From: CAZJLN01 sp964540765
Lineage (GTDB): Bacteria > Chloroflexota > Anaerolineae > Anaerolineales > Anaerolineaceae
Direction of reading: 5' to 3'
NCBI GenBank assembly: GCA_964540765.1
Contig: CAZINW010000022.1
Coordinates: forward strand, 1-33,558
Length of the DNA: 33,558 nucleotides
Shown: piece after piece, positions 24,124 through 32,552 of the stretch
Layout of the letters: every line of letters starts with the position of its first letter
Position numbering within the stretch: the first letter of the stretch is position 1
The notes under the pieces: model-generated
Database searches by the model: none
What the model saw: the letters and a program-made list of their open reading frames with translations, nothing else
Told to the model about the DNA's origin: nothing
Position numbers and translations under genes: made by a program

Positions 24124-24663
24124 CTACCTTTTCCGGTCATAAAGCGCCGGGTTCTTAAATGGGATCAACGCCAGCATGACTGCTTCAGTGTAAAAACCGG
24201 CTCGCGTGAGGGCATTGCCTGTGAGCAAGCCCACGGCTCCTTTGGCTTGTTTTGAGTTCTGCGTCCCAAAAACAGCATCATCGGCATCCCCCAGTTCCAT
24301 CCCATCGTTGATCAAGCGGCTGACGTCAAAAGGCAGTTCGAAAATGCCTGTTCGGGCGCTGCCTTCCTGTTCTTCTGAGAGAATCACCACCCAGGCAAAC
24401 GCAATATGGCATCCATCCAGTTGGTCAATTCCGCCTTCAACACCCGCCCAATAATCCGCATCAGGGCAGTTTTCACGGGCAGCCACTGCCCTGTTATGGG
24501 CACCCTTCATGGTTTCAAGATCGCTCATGGGTTGGTCAGCCACACCGGATGATACTTCCAGGGGCTCTGTTTGAAATTCTTCCCGCGGAAACATGGCCTG
24601 AAAACCAAGCAGTACTGCTTCCGACTTGACCGGGTTGCCGGATGCGACGATGATCTTCTTCAT
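24124..24663 (-). CDS. yjjX: Inosine/xanthosine triphosphatase (non-canonical purine NTPase, YjjX-like)
   Basis: A 179-residue house-cleaning enzyme that hydrolyses ITP/XTP. The N-terminal VASGNPVKSEAV matches the phosphate-binding start of the YjjX/ITPase fold; SGVADQPMSDLET, GVEGGID and the TGIFELP segments follow the family pattern. It starts 9 nt after the dcd stop, so the two nucleotide-pool genes are co-transcribed, a sensible pairing because dcd handles dCTP and YjjX removes deaminated purines. Confidence 0.9.
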   Translation of the reverse strand: MKKIIVASGNPVKSEAVLLGFQAMFPREEFQTEPLEVSSGVADQPMSDLETMKGAHNRAVAARENCPDADYWAGVEGGIDQLDGCHIAFAWVVILSEEQEGSARTGIFELPFDVSRLINDGMELGDADDAVFGTQNSKQAKGAVGLLTGNALTRAGFYTEAVMLALIPFKNPALYDRKR

Positions 24664-24672
24664 TTCTTCTAA

Positions 24673-25227
24673 TTAAATTTTCGGCAGTGCGATCGAATGC
24701 TGCTTTTGATACTTCCCTTTTTTGTCGGCATAGGAAATATCACAAGGTTCGTCACCCTCAAAGAAAAGCACCTGAGCAATACCTTCATTGGAGTATATTT
24801 TCGCGGGCAGGGGTGTGGTGTTGGAAATCTCCAGTGTCACATAGCCTTCCCATTCAGGTTCAAACGGGGTCACATTAACGATGATGCCGCAGCGTGCATA
24901 CGTGCTTTTTCCCAGGCAAATCGTCATCACCTCTCGCGGAATGCGGAAATATTCAATGGTGCGCGCCAGTGCAAATGAGTTCGGCGGAATCACGCAGACA
25001 TCTCCCTTGAAATCGACCATTGAGCGTGGATCAAAGTTTTTGGGGTCAACCACCGCAGAAAAAATATTGGTAAAGATCTTGTATTCATCCGCCACGCGGA
25101 TGTCGTACCCATATGATGACGTTCCATAAGAAATAACCCCTGTGCGAATCTGTCCTTCCTCAAAGGGTTCGATCATGTTGTGTTCTAAAGCCATCTTTTT
25201 GATCCAATGATCTGGTTTTAAGCCCAT
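24673..25227 (-). CDS. dcd: dCTP deaminase
   Basis: A 184-residue trimeric dCTP deaminase/dUTPase-fold enzyme converting dCTP to dUTP for thymidylate synthesis. Conserved motifs: SYGYDIR (about residues 38-44), GKSTYAR (nucleotide-binding loop) and PFEPEWEGYVTLEIS, which carries the catalytic Glu. Length matches the family. It lies upstream of yjjX on the same strand and 84 nt downstream of a small open frame. Confidence 0.95.
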   Translation of the reverse strand: MGLKPDHWIKKMALEHNMIEPFEEGQIRTGVISYGTSSYGYDIRVADEYKIFTNIFSAVVDPKNFDPRSMVDFKGDVCVIPPNSFALARTIEYFRIPREVMTICLGKSTYARCGIIVNVTPFEPEWEGYVTLEISNTTPLPAKIYSNEGIAQVLFFEGDEPCDISYADKKGKYQKQHSIALPKI

Positions 25228-25310
25228 TACTCCTCTTTTCCTACCGAAGATTTTTGCTAAGGTATCGTGATGATAACATATGTGATCCTGCCTGGTTCAA
25301 TTCTGATCAA

Positions 25311-25469
25311 TCACTGGCATAACTTCCCAGCCACCATGCCCAGGAGGTAGTCCCTTGCAGGTTCATCAGCGAAAACAAAATTCTCATTCAATAATGCATT
25401 TTCCAGCATGGCAGCCGCAGCATGCGTATCCAAATGATAAGTTGTAACCTGCAGGCTCGTCATTGCCAT
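25311..25469 (-). CDS. Small open frame, 52 residues, unknown
   Basis: An ATG at 25469 with GGAG 7 nt upstream opens a 52-residue frame ending LLGMVAGKLCQ. The middle (THAAAAMLENALLNENF) looks helical and the composition looks like protein rather than noise. I do not recognise it; it may be a small protein or the last part of a decayed gene. It fills much of the 351-bp gap between dcd and ftcD, in which I see nothing else. Confidence 0.4.
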   Translation of the reverse strand: MAMTSLQVTTYHLDTHAAAAMLENALLNENFVFADEPARDYLLGMVAGKLCQ

Positions 25470-25578
25470 CAATGGACTCCAAGGTCGGTGGCAGGTTCAA
25501 CTGCACAGCCAAAGAGAGGGATCAGGACAAAAATGCCTGTATCACAAAAGGTGCTCGGGTTTTATCTATCATCATAGA

Positions 25579-27123
25579 TTAAAATGCCAGGTTGCCGCGT
25601 GTTCTTAATATTGTCTCCAACGTATCGATGAGTTTGACCGCTTCATCTTCAATTGATCTTATCTGGTTCAACATCCGCTTTGCGTCAGTATCCTCTTCCA
25701 TGCCAAACAGGTTAATGCGCACGTTCAGGGCTGCCCCCTTAACCGCAGCATAAGCCAGGTTCCCGGCAGCGCCGGCATCCGAGATGGCATTGACATTCCC
25801 GATCTCCGCAATTTGTGCTGCCATTTTCAGAACATCCAGGGCGTCTGCTGCTGTTTCCAGAGGCACTCCAGCAGCATGCAGGGTTGCCTTGTGCATCGCT
25901 TCCAATCGCTCAGCCTGTTGCGTTTCAGTATCCTTGGGCAATCGCCTGGCTTGCATGAAGCCTGCATATGCGTCTGAATCTTTTTGAACACCTGCTTCCA
26001 ATCGTTTTCGCAAAGCTTCAGCTTTGTCAATCATTGGCCAAATCTGGTCTTCGACAGGCATATATTTCGGCTTTCCCACGGTGAGACGTCCAACCATGGC
26101 GATCAAGGCTGCCGCAACAGATGCTGTATGCGCAGAGGCAGAACCGCCGCCAGGTGTGGGTGTTCCGGCAGCGATCGAATCCACCAGGCTGCTTTCTTTG
26201 CTAACCCCAATTACATTTTGGTCGCCGATATCTTCAAACAGTTGCGTCTCCAGCACCTGTTCAGGCTCAAACTGATCCATCTGCATATACCATTTTGACG
26301 CATCGATCAGTGCAGCATTGGGAATCAATCCCACCACTTCAGAGTGATGAATTGACACGCCGTAGCGCTGTGCCTCTCTGCGGATCATTTCAGTGACCTG
26401 TGCCATCGGTGAACGCTTAAAGTTCGTCAGGTTCATTGAAACCTGTGCACGCCCTTCCACCAAAACTCCCATACCCTTGACAAAATGGAACCCGCCAGAG
26501 GAATTGCGCACACGTCTTGCAATCTTGTCGGCGATGCTGACGTCGTCCGTTGTCAGGTAAATATTATAGGCGATCAACGGATTTCTCGCGCCAATCACGG
26601 TGGCACCTGCGCCACTGAGTTGGCTTGGTCCAAAATCTGGTTTCCGCCCAGGATCGCTTGCGATCACTTCCTTCAGCATCTCGTATTGCCCGCGTCGAAT
26701 ATCCTCCAAATTCTTATGCTCCGGGCAGGTGGCAGCCTCTTCATATAAGTAGACTGGGATGCCCAGCGTTTCAGCCACCCTTTTGCCAAGGCGCCGCGCG
26801 ATTTCCACGCATTCCGCCATGCTGACGCCCAAAATCGGCACAAAAGGAACCACATCTGTTGCACCAATGCGCGGGTGTTCCCCTTGATGATGCTCCAGAT
26901 CAATCAATTGTCCTGCTTTTGCAATGGTCTGGTAAGCAGCTTCCTCAACAGCTTCCGGTGTTCCAATAAAGGTCAACACTGTCCGGTTGTGGTCCATATC
27001 CGAGTGACGGTCAAGGATGCGGATGCCCGCAACTGAACGCGCAGCCTCAAGGATTGCTTCAACCACGTCAGGTCTCCTGGCTTCAGAAAAATTTGGAATA
27101 CATTCTACTAGTCTGGCTGTCAT
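25579..27123 (-). CDS. ftcD: Bifunctional glutamate formimidoyltransferase / formimidoyltetrahydrofolate cyclodeaminase
   Basis: A 514-residue fusion that transfers the formimino group of formiminoglutamate to tetrahydrofolate and then releases ammonia, giving 5,10-methenyl-THF; it ends the histidine degradation route and feeds C1 metabolism. The transferase part (1 to about 300) opens with LVECIPNFSE and has the catalytic HHQGEHPRIGATD segment; the cyclodeaminase part (about 308-514) starts at LVDSIAAGTPTPGGGSASA. The fused form matches animal FTCD and several bacteria, whereas others keep ftcD and fchA apart. No hut genes are in the window. Confidence 0.95.
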   Translation of the reverse strand: MTARLVECIPNFSEARRPDVVEAILEAARSVAGIRILDRHSDMDHNRTVLTFIGTPEAVEEAAYQTIAKAGQLIDLEHHQGEHPRIGATDVVPFVPILGVSMAECVEIARRLGKRVAETLGIPVYLYEEAATCPEHKNLEDIRRGQYEMLKEVIASDPGRKPDFGPSQLSGAGATVIGARNPLIAYNIYLTTDDVSIADKIARRVRNSSGGFHFVKGMGVLVEGRAQVSMNLTNFKRSPMAQVTEMIRREAQRYGVSIHHSEVVGLIPNAALIDASKWYMQMDQFEPEQVLETQLFEDIGDQNVIGVSKESSLVDSIAAGTPTPGGGSASAHTASVAAALIAMVGRLTVGKPKYMPVEDQIWPMIDKAEALRKRLEAGVQKDSDAYAGFMQARRLPKDTETQQAERLEAMHKATLHAAGVPLETAADALDVLKMAAQIAEIGNVNAISDAGAAGNLAYAAVKGAALNVRINLFGMEEDTDAKRMLNQIRSIEDEAVKLIDTLETILRTRGNLAF

Positions 27124-27180
27124 ATCTGGCTCCCTGTATTGATCAATTGTTGAAATTATACCAAAGTTGGTTGTTTAAAC

Positions 27181-27207
27181 AAAAAGAGACCGCTGTATGA
27201 CGATCTC
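27181..27207 (-). terminator. Intrinsic terminator of the OsmC-family gene
   Basis: On the minus strand GAGATCG (27207-27201) pairs with CGGTCTC (27192-27186) across an 8-nt loop, with one G-U pair, followed by TTTTT. It begins 17 bases after the OsmC stop codon. Confidence 0.75.
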
Positions 27208-27223
27208 CTTACCCGGCTGTGCA

Positions 27224-27655
27224 TTAGAGCACTTCATATGTTATGGGGGTTGTGTTTAACAAATTATCTGTAACCGGGCAGCGTACCTCAACCTTTTCAA
27301 TAAAGGCTACTTTGGCTTCATGACTCATTTCCGGAGCGTCCACATCAACTTTTGCCTTTAAACCCAGGAAACCCGAACGGTTCTCCACAGACTTGCCCAT
27401 GAGAACATCAAGATCAATATCACCCTCAACAGCGACATTGATCCCATGCACTGGTAAGCGTTCCTGTTTTGAGACGATCAAACCAACCGTAGCGATACAA
27501 CTCGCAAGGGAGGCAAAAAGGTATTCCAATGGGCTTGCACCCTCATCCTTGCCACCCATGGGCGGTGTTTGATCAACAATTATAAGATGCTGACCAGCTT
27601 GAACTTCGATTTTATACCCATCAGTAGTTTTGGCAGTGACATTGACAGTTTTCAT
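27224..27655 (-). CDS. OsmC-family peroxiredoxin-like protein
   Basis: A 143-residue OsmC/Ohr-superfamily protein, predicted to reduce organic or fatty-acid hydroperoxides with two reactive Cys. The first lies in LASCIATVG (about residue 53), the second in VRCPVTDNLL (about 125), the usual spacing of the family; the GGKDEGASPLEYL segment is also typical. It resembles the YhfA/general OsmC group more than Ohr. A single-gene unit with its own terminator, between ftcD and the divergent DUF2089 gene. Confidence 0.9.
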   Translation of the reverse strand: MKTVNVTAKTTDGYKIEVQAGQHLIIVDQTPPMGGKDEGASPLEYLFASLASCIATVGLIVSKQERLPVHGINVAVEGDIDLDVLMGKSVENRSGFLGLKAKVDVDAPEMSHEAKVAFIEKVEVRCPVTDNLLNTTPITYEVL

Positions 27656-27857
27656 TAATTGACTCCGATCATATTTAATGCATTATTAATGGATCAGCTT
27701 ACACCATTTTTTTCGGCTGTATTTCAAAAATTACTTTTTGCTCATGGTTAAGCAGCGCATTTGATTCTTACACAGATCATCCTTGTCTAAATATTGATTA
27801 CATACTTGAGTTATTCAATACTTTCTTTCATTTTATTAAATATTATAAACCTTTATA

Positions 27858-27885
27858 TTGACTTTTTTTGGAACAATGGTAGAAT
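27858..27885 (+). promoter_or_regulatory. Likely promoter of the DUF2089/SHOCT genes
   Basis: TTGACT (27858-27863) and TAGAAT (27880-27885) are separated by 16 nt in a very AT-rich 318-bp gap, about 90 bases before the start codon. One mismatch in each hexamer. Confidence 0.5.
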
Positions 27886-27973
27886 TTTAGAAAACTGAAC
27901 TTTGCATACGAATGAAACACATTTATAACATATATTATACATGAATTTATTATCTACGAAAGGAGTTAGGAAT

Positions 27974-28378
27974 ATGCATCGACTACCAGAAAAATGTCCC
28001 ATTTGCGATTCGGATATTTACGTGACGCAGTTCTACTGCCCCAATTGTGAAACCAGCATTGATGGTCACTTCCAGGCACATTCCGGTCCATTTGCTGACC
28101 TGACCGATGGGCAGCGCGAATTCGTTTTAACCTTTGTACGCTGCGAGGGTCGTTTTAATCGCATGGAGGACGAGCTCAACCTTTCTTACCCCACCCTGCG
28201 CAACCGTCTCTATGAGGTCATTCGCGCCCTGGGGTTTGAACCCGGCAAGGAGGAGGATCGCACGCTTACTGCCGAAGACCGCATCCGGATATTGGACGAC
28301 CTTGAAAAAGGTAAGATCAATACGCTCCAGGCTCAGCAACTGCTGCAGGGTCTGGAACTGGAATTCAAGAAAGGATAA
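27974..28378 (+). CDS. DUF2089-domain zinc-ribbon/HTH protein
   Basis: A 134-residue protein from the ATG at 27974, chosen because AAAGGAG lies 8 nt upstream; an earlier ATG at 27941 lacks a site. The N-terminus is a zinc ribbon (CPIC...CPNC), followed by a helix-turn-helix-like region (MEDELNLSYPTLRNRLYEVIRALG) and a SHOCT-like short helical tail (RIRILDDLEKGKINTLQAQQLL). This is DUF2089, thought to be a DNA-binding regulator. It is 7 nt from a gene for another SHOCT-like protein, a pairing that suggests interaction through the like helices. Confidence 0.85.
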   Translation: MHRLPEKCPICDSDIYVTQFYCPNCETSIDGHFQAHSGPFADLTDGQREFVLTFVRCEGRFNRMEDELNLSYPTLRNRLYEVIRALGFEPGKEEDRTLTAEDRIRILDDLEKGKINTLQAQQLLQGLELEFKKG

Positions 28379-28385
28379 GGATATT

Positions 28386-28796
28386 ATGGCATCAACAGAA
28401 GAACGCATGCGGATATTAATGATGATCCAGGAAGGCAAAATCACCGCTGAGGAAGGTGCGCGCCTGATCGAAGCACTGGATGTGATCAGTGAAAAACCCA
28501 AACCTCCCCGCCAGCCTTTCAGCGCTGACTCCACCCCCGCAATTGGCAGCGGTCGCAAACCGCACTTTTTGCATGTGGTCGTGACGGATTCAGACTCTGG
28601 CAAAGCCCGTGTCAATGTTCGCCTGCCAGTCTCACTGATCAGTTCAGGAATGCGCATGGGTGCAAAATTTGCCCCTGAAATTGAAGGCCTGGATGAAGAG
28701 ACCCTCAACACCTGGCTGAACTCTGGCGAGGTCGGGCAGATCGTGGACGTCTTTGACGAAGAAGATGGTGAACACGTCCAGGTTTTTCTCGAATGA
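28386..28796 (+). CDS. SHOCT-like-domain protein
   Basis: A 136-residue protein with an N-terminal SHOCT-like module (ERMRILMMIQEGKITAEEGARLIEAL, split here by residues 7-32) like that of YvlB/LiaX-type proteins. A Pro-rich linker follows, then a small beta-rich domain (about 60-136, HFLHVVVTDSDSGKARVNVRLP) and an acidic end. ATG at 28386 follows AAGGAT at good distance; the same frame runs open far upstream, but that part is antisense noise over the previous gene. Likely co-transcribed with DUF2089; perhaps an envelope-stress accessory factor (inference). Confidence 0.78.
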   Translation: MASTEERMRILMMIQEGKITAEEGARLIEALDVISEKPKPPRQPFSADSTPAIGSGRKPHFLHVVVTDSDSGKARVNVRLPVSLISSGMRMGAKFAPEIEGLDEETLNTWLNSGEVGQIVDVFDEEDGEHVQVFLE

Positions 28797-28909
28797 ACCT
28801 TGTGTACCTGCGGATCACAAAGAAATACGCTGATACTATCACAACTTTTGACCCCTTCAATCCGGGTGGCATACTGGCATGATCAAGGATTGATAAGGAC
28901 CAACTCGCA

Positions 28910-30196
28910 ATGGATCAGGGAACATCAAAGAAAAAACCGCTGCTCTCTCCCACACTGCAACTCTTTATGCTGGCAATGATCCTTGCTAATATTGCTGGCA
29001 ACATGTATGGACCTCTCCTACCGCTTTACTTGAAATCGCTGGGAGCCAGTGTTGTTCAAATTGGCTTGTTCTTCACAATTGCACAGATCATCCCACTCAT
29101 CCTCCAAATTTTGGGCGGATGGATCTCTGACAGTCTTGGTCGGCTTAAAAGCATTGCGTTTGGCAGCGTGGCAGGCATTCTTTCATACGTCGGGCTGATC
29201 CTCGCTCCAACCTGGCAATGGGTGTTTGCCGGCGAAGGTTTTGGTGCAATCACGCGTTCATTGGTCGGACCCAGTTTTGGTGCTTTCATCGCTGAAGAGT
29301 CAGCCGAGGTGAATCGTGCCGGGGTTTATGGCATCACTGAGTCAATCTTCACCGTTGTCTCCATCGTCGGGCCACCTCTGGGTGGCTTTCTCGTGGACAA
29401 ATATAGTTTCAAGATCATGTTTATATGTGCTGCCATCATTTATACCTGTGCCACGCTCATCCGCGTCTCCATGGCACGCCGCAGTGCTTCGCATGAAAGC
29501 CAGGAATCCAATGGTTCGCTCAACCTGAAATCCCTACGCGTTAATCTGGGCGCCATGTTTGGTCTCATCATGGCAGGCGGTTTGGTCACCTGGGTCTTGG
29601 TGACCGACGGGATCCGTGACATCTCGTTTTCCTTTTCAAATTCACTCCTTCCTGTCTATCTGGAAGAAGAAGGGGGATTGAACGCCCAAAGAATTGGCTG
29701 GCTTTCATCCATCATGGGCATTGCCAATATGCTCATCAACATCCCGGCTGGGTGGCTGGCAGATAAAAAGGGCGAGCGATTGGTGATCATTTTGGGGTTC
29801 CTCTTCCAGGCAGGCGCGCTTTTCCTGTTCATGAACGTCAATTCTTTTTGGGGATTTGCTATTGTCGGGGCTGCCTTTGGCATCGGTATCGGATTGATGA
29901 CGCCTGCCTACCAATCCCTCATCAGCAAGGCCTTGCCTGCAAAGCTGCGGGGCACTGGTTTTGGTCTGATCCATTCCAGCCTGGGTGTCTTCTCACTGCC
30001 AGCCCCTGCCATTGGCGCTTCACTTTATCAGAATTATTCCCCCAAAATGCCCTTCATGATCACCGCCTGGGCATCTTTGTTGGCAATCATCCCGGTTTGG
30101 GCTAAATTCAAGATCACAAAAAGAGATGAAGCAGCCAACGAGGTCGCATTAGCCAGGCTTGATGCCAGCGAAGATCAAACAGATCTGCACGCATGA
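28910..30196 (+). CDS. MFS transporter, MFS_1 type
   Basis: A 428-residue twelve-helix major facilitator. Helix 1 begins near residue 15; the loop 2-3 signature appears as GGWISDSLGRLKS (about 65-77) and its counterpart in the second half as AGWLADKKGERL. The mid loop (about 195-215) is short and charged. Substrate is unknown; the sequence looks like a drug-efflux type. It lies 113 nt after the SHOCT-like gene and 52 nt before a second, unrelated MFS gene on the same strand, so the two may be co-transcribed. Confidence 0.9.
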   Translation: MDQGTSKKKPLLSPTLQLFMLAMILANIAGNMYGPLLPLYLKSLGASVVQIGLFFTIAQIIPLILQILGGWISDSLGRLKSIAFGSVAGILSYVGLILAPTWQWVFAGEGFGAITRSLVGPSFGAFIAEESAEVNRAGVYGITESIFTVVSIVGPPLGGFLVDKYSFKIMFICAAIIYTCATLIRVSMARRSASHESQESNGSLNLKSLRVNLGAMFGLIMAGGLVTWVLVTDGIRDISFSFSNSLLPVYLEEEGGLNAQRIGWLSSIMGIANMLINIPAGWLADKKGERLVIILGFLFQAGALFLFMNVNSFWGFAIVGAAFGIGIGLMTPAYQSLISKALPAKLRGTGFGLIHSSLGVFSLPAPAIGASLYQNYSPKMPFMITAWASLLAIIPVWAKFKITKRDEAANEVALARLDASEDQTDLHA

Positions 30197-30248
30197 GACC
30201 TGGCATGAACTCTGTCATCTTTAGCTAAGCCGAACAGGATTGATACAA

Positions 30249-31544
30249 ATGGATGTTCACCCTCAACATGACCTTGTAAATTGGAAGAAACGATTCTTCA
30301 CCATTTGGGCAGGGCAGGCAGTTTCACAGCTCGGCAGCCGCCTGGTTGGCTTTGCTTTTGTGTGGCATCTGACCTCCACGACTGGATCAGCCACTGTACT
30401 TTCTTTTGCTTCACTCATGAGCATTCTACCGGATGTGATCATCAGCCCTGTTGCAGGCGCGCTCATTGACCGCTGGAATCGCAAGACGGTTATGATCGTT
30501 ACAGATATTCTTACAGCTCTGGTAACCCTCATCCTGGCGATATTGTTTGCTTTCACAGAGGTCAAAGTCTGGCAAATTTATCTCGCCCTTTTCATCCGCG
30601 CTACTTTTGGCGCCTTCCAATGGCCTGCCATGTTCACATCCACATCATTGATGGTGCCTAAAGACCAGTTGGCGCGTGTATCTGGCATGAACCAGACGCT
30701 GTCCGGCGCCATGGGAATTCTGGCGCCATCTCTGGGCGCATTCCTGGTTGGCTTGCTGCCCATGTGGGGCGTTCTCAGCGTGGATGTGGGAACCGCATTG
30801 ATCGCTTTGGTGCCATTACTGTTCTTCCACATTCCCCAGCCGGTAAAAAAGGTAGAGCTGATCAATGAGGCTGGCAAGGTCAAAAATCAACTCTGGCGCG
30901 ATCTGGTAGAGGGTTTCAGGTTTGTTGTCACTTTACCCGGTTTACTGTCGGTCATACTCATGGCCATGCTTATTAATTTCCTGGTATCTCCTGCTTTTTC
31001 ATTGCTGCCTTTGATGATAACAGAGCATTTCAAGAAGGGTGTCATTGAGCTGGGGATCGGGGAATCAGCCTTCAGTATTGGCTTTCTAATCGGCGGGCTG
31101 GCGCTCAGCATTTGGGGTGGGTTTAAGAATCGATTGGTCACGTCTTTTGTATTCTTGATTGTGATGGGAGCGAGCATCAGTCTTTTTGGTGTTATCCCGC
31201 AGAACGGATTCTATCTGGGCGTGGCAATTTTAAGTATCACGGGGATTGCCAACCCCCTGGTGAACGGCCCACTCATGGCTGCCTTGCAAGCCCGCGTGGA
31301 ACCTGAAAAACAGGGGCGTGTATTTACGCTCCTACAGGCTGGTTCCGCAGCGGCAATGCCACTTGGATTGGCAATTGCCGGCCCGCTTTCCGATAAAATC
31401 GGCATCCAGATCTGGTTCATCGTTGGTGGCGTGGTCTGTATCATTATGGGTGTCTTAATGTTGATGAACAAACGGGTGATGCAATTGGGCAAGGACAACC
31501 CCGCTGTTGATGAACAAAAAAGCCTCGCTTCTATGCATGAATGA
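30249..31544 (+). CDS. MFS transporter, macrolide-efflux/EntS-like (MFS_3 type)
   Basis: A 431-residue twelve-helix exporter. The start WKKRFFTIWAGQAVSQLGS and the loop GALIDRWNRKTVMI are hallmarks of the Mef/EntS-like branch. I chose the ATG at 30249, 9 nt from AGGA, over the TTG at 30240. The second half has KQGRVFTLLQAGSAAAMPLG, also typical. Possible substrates are drugs or siderophores; neither is shown. It follows another MFS gene in the same direction. Confidence 0.9.
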   Translation: MDVHPQHDLVNWKKRFFTIWAGQAVSQLGSRLVGFAFVWHLTSTTGSATVLSFASLMSILPDVIISPVAGALIDRWNRKTVMIVTDILTALVTLILAILFAFTEVKVWQIYLALFIRATFGAFQWPAMFTSTSLMVPKDQLARVSGMNQTLSGAMGILAPSLGAFLVGLLPMWGVLSVDVGTALIALVPLLFFHIPQPVKKVELINEAGKVKNQLWRDLVEGFRFVVTLPGLLSVILMAMLINFLVSPAFSLLPLMITEHFKKGVIELGIGESAFSIGFLIGGLALSIWGGFKNRLVTSFVFLIVMGASISLFGVIPQNGFYLGVAILSITGIANPLVNGPLMAALQARVEPEKQGRVFTLLQAGSAAAMPLGLAIAGPLSDKIGIQIWFIVGGVVCIIMGVLMLMNKRVMQLGKDNPAVDEQKSLASMHE

Positions 31545-31690
31545 TTTTCTACAAGAATGTCCTGACCTCCCTTAACATCTGTCATGAGCTGGTATGCGTC
31601 CCATATAGAATTCCTGATGGATGCTCACTTAAGCTGCCATTGAAGGGGAAATGACTTATTGGTTGATCTTATCCCCGGGAACCATTCCTT

Positions 31691-32329
31691 GTGAAATTTC
31701 GTCTTTACCTTAAAGATGTTCGCATCAAACGATTTTTCCTGATGAGTGTATTGATGATCATGCTGCTCCTTGCCGCCTGCAAGCCAAACTCAAACATGCC
31801 CAACCCCGCCTCAGTTCATTGTGAAGAGAATGGCGGCACCTTGAAAATTGAGATCGATGCCAGTGGAGAGCAGACAAGCTTGTGTCTTTTTGAAGGTGGC
31901 GGCGCTTGCGAGGAATGGGCATTTTACAGAGGAGATTGCCGGGTTGGTGGCACCTACCCGGTGGAAGAGTACGCTGAAGACGGTTGCAAGGTTTACAGGA
32001 ATGAAGTCCTCGTGTACAGCTTTCACTTCCCCGCTGATGCGACGATCACCTCAGTTGGAAACCCCAACAAAACCATCACAGTTGCCGGTCTACGGGAAGG
32101 TGATGAGTCGTGGCCAATGATCTACTTCAACGACCTCTTTTTTGAGCATCCTGAATTTTCTCTACCTGAAGACGTAAACCTCGTGGATTGGCTTGAGGAA
32201 AATAATTTATTGGCAGGGGAGCGTGAACCGGATACATCCATTGCCAGTGAGATAGCGATCCACTTGCGGCAAAACAGCGATGTTCAGTCTTACCCCTCGG
32301 ACCATTTCTTCTTTAACCATGATGGATAA
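31691..32329 (+). CDS. DUF333-domain lipoprotein, interrupted by an in-frame stop
   Basis: A 212-residue putative lipoprotein: GTG start, basic residues, hydrophobic core and lipobox LLAAC. DUF333 (NPASVHCEENGG...SLCLFEGGGACEEWAFYRGDC, about 37-75) is followed by an unrecognised C-terminal domain. The frame stops at TAA (32327-32329) after FFFNHDG, but the very same frame continues with IYNVVIHHTGNKENWTLYN and ends at TAG 32414-32416, just before a good terminator. The codon was most likely AAA (Lys) originally. The first upstream in-frame ATG (codon 18) would cut the signal, so the GTG is preferred. Confidence 0.75.
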   Translation: MKFRLYLKDVRIKRFFLMSVLMIMLLLAACKPNSNMPNPASVHCEENGGTLKIEIDASGEQTSLCLFEGGGACEEWAFYRGDCRVGGTYPVEEYAEDGCKVYRNEVLVYSFHFPADATITSVGNPNKTITVAGLREGDESWPMIYFNDLFFEHPEFSLPEDVNLVDWLEENNLLAGEREPDTSIASEIAIHLRQNSDVQSYPSDHFFFNHDG

Positions 32330-32416
32330 ATATACAATGTGGTCATCCACCACACCGGTAATAAAGAGAATTGGACTTTGTACAATCACTTCCTGGAATC
32401 CATTCAGATCAATTAG
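32330..32416 (+). pseudogene. C-terminal tail of the DUF333 lipoprotein beyond the in-frame stop
   Basis: Twenty-eight protein-like codons continue in the same phase after the TAA: IYNVVIHHTG, NKENWTLYNHFL, ESIQIN, then TAG. No base needs adding; one substitution explains the break. Stop-codon readthrough is the alternative. Confidence 0.7.
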
Positions 32417-32431
32417 CTCAAGGTCGCATCA

Positions 32432-32479
32432 GGCGGGGTTATCAAGCCTCTATTGGCAGATAACCCCGCCCCTTTTTTT
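32432..32479 (+). terminator. Strong intrinsic terminator after the DUF333 lipoprotein
   Basis: A perfect 12-bp stem (GGCGGGGTTATC / GATAACCCCGCC) with a 15-nt loop is followed by CC and seven T. Its position 15 bases after the second stop (32416) supports that stop as the original gene end. Confidence 0.9.
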
Positions 32480-32552
32480 AATCAGCTTCAACCGCAATAT
32501 AAACAGTGATCTGCAATCAAGTGCCTATGCTTGATTTGCTTTAAGGCACCAA

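Noticed and set aside
1..27916. The 14-mer TTGCATACGAATGA occurs at 1-14 and 27903-27916.
   Set aside because: In a window this long about two exact 14-mer repeats are expected by chance, and the flanks do not match.
28134..28385. Upstream extension of the SHOCT-like gene by 84 codons.
   Set aside because: It lies out of phase over the DUF2089 gene and has random composition; the ATG at 28386 has its own ribosome binding site.
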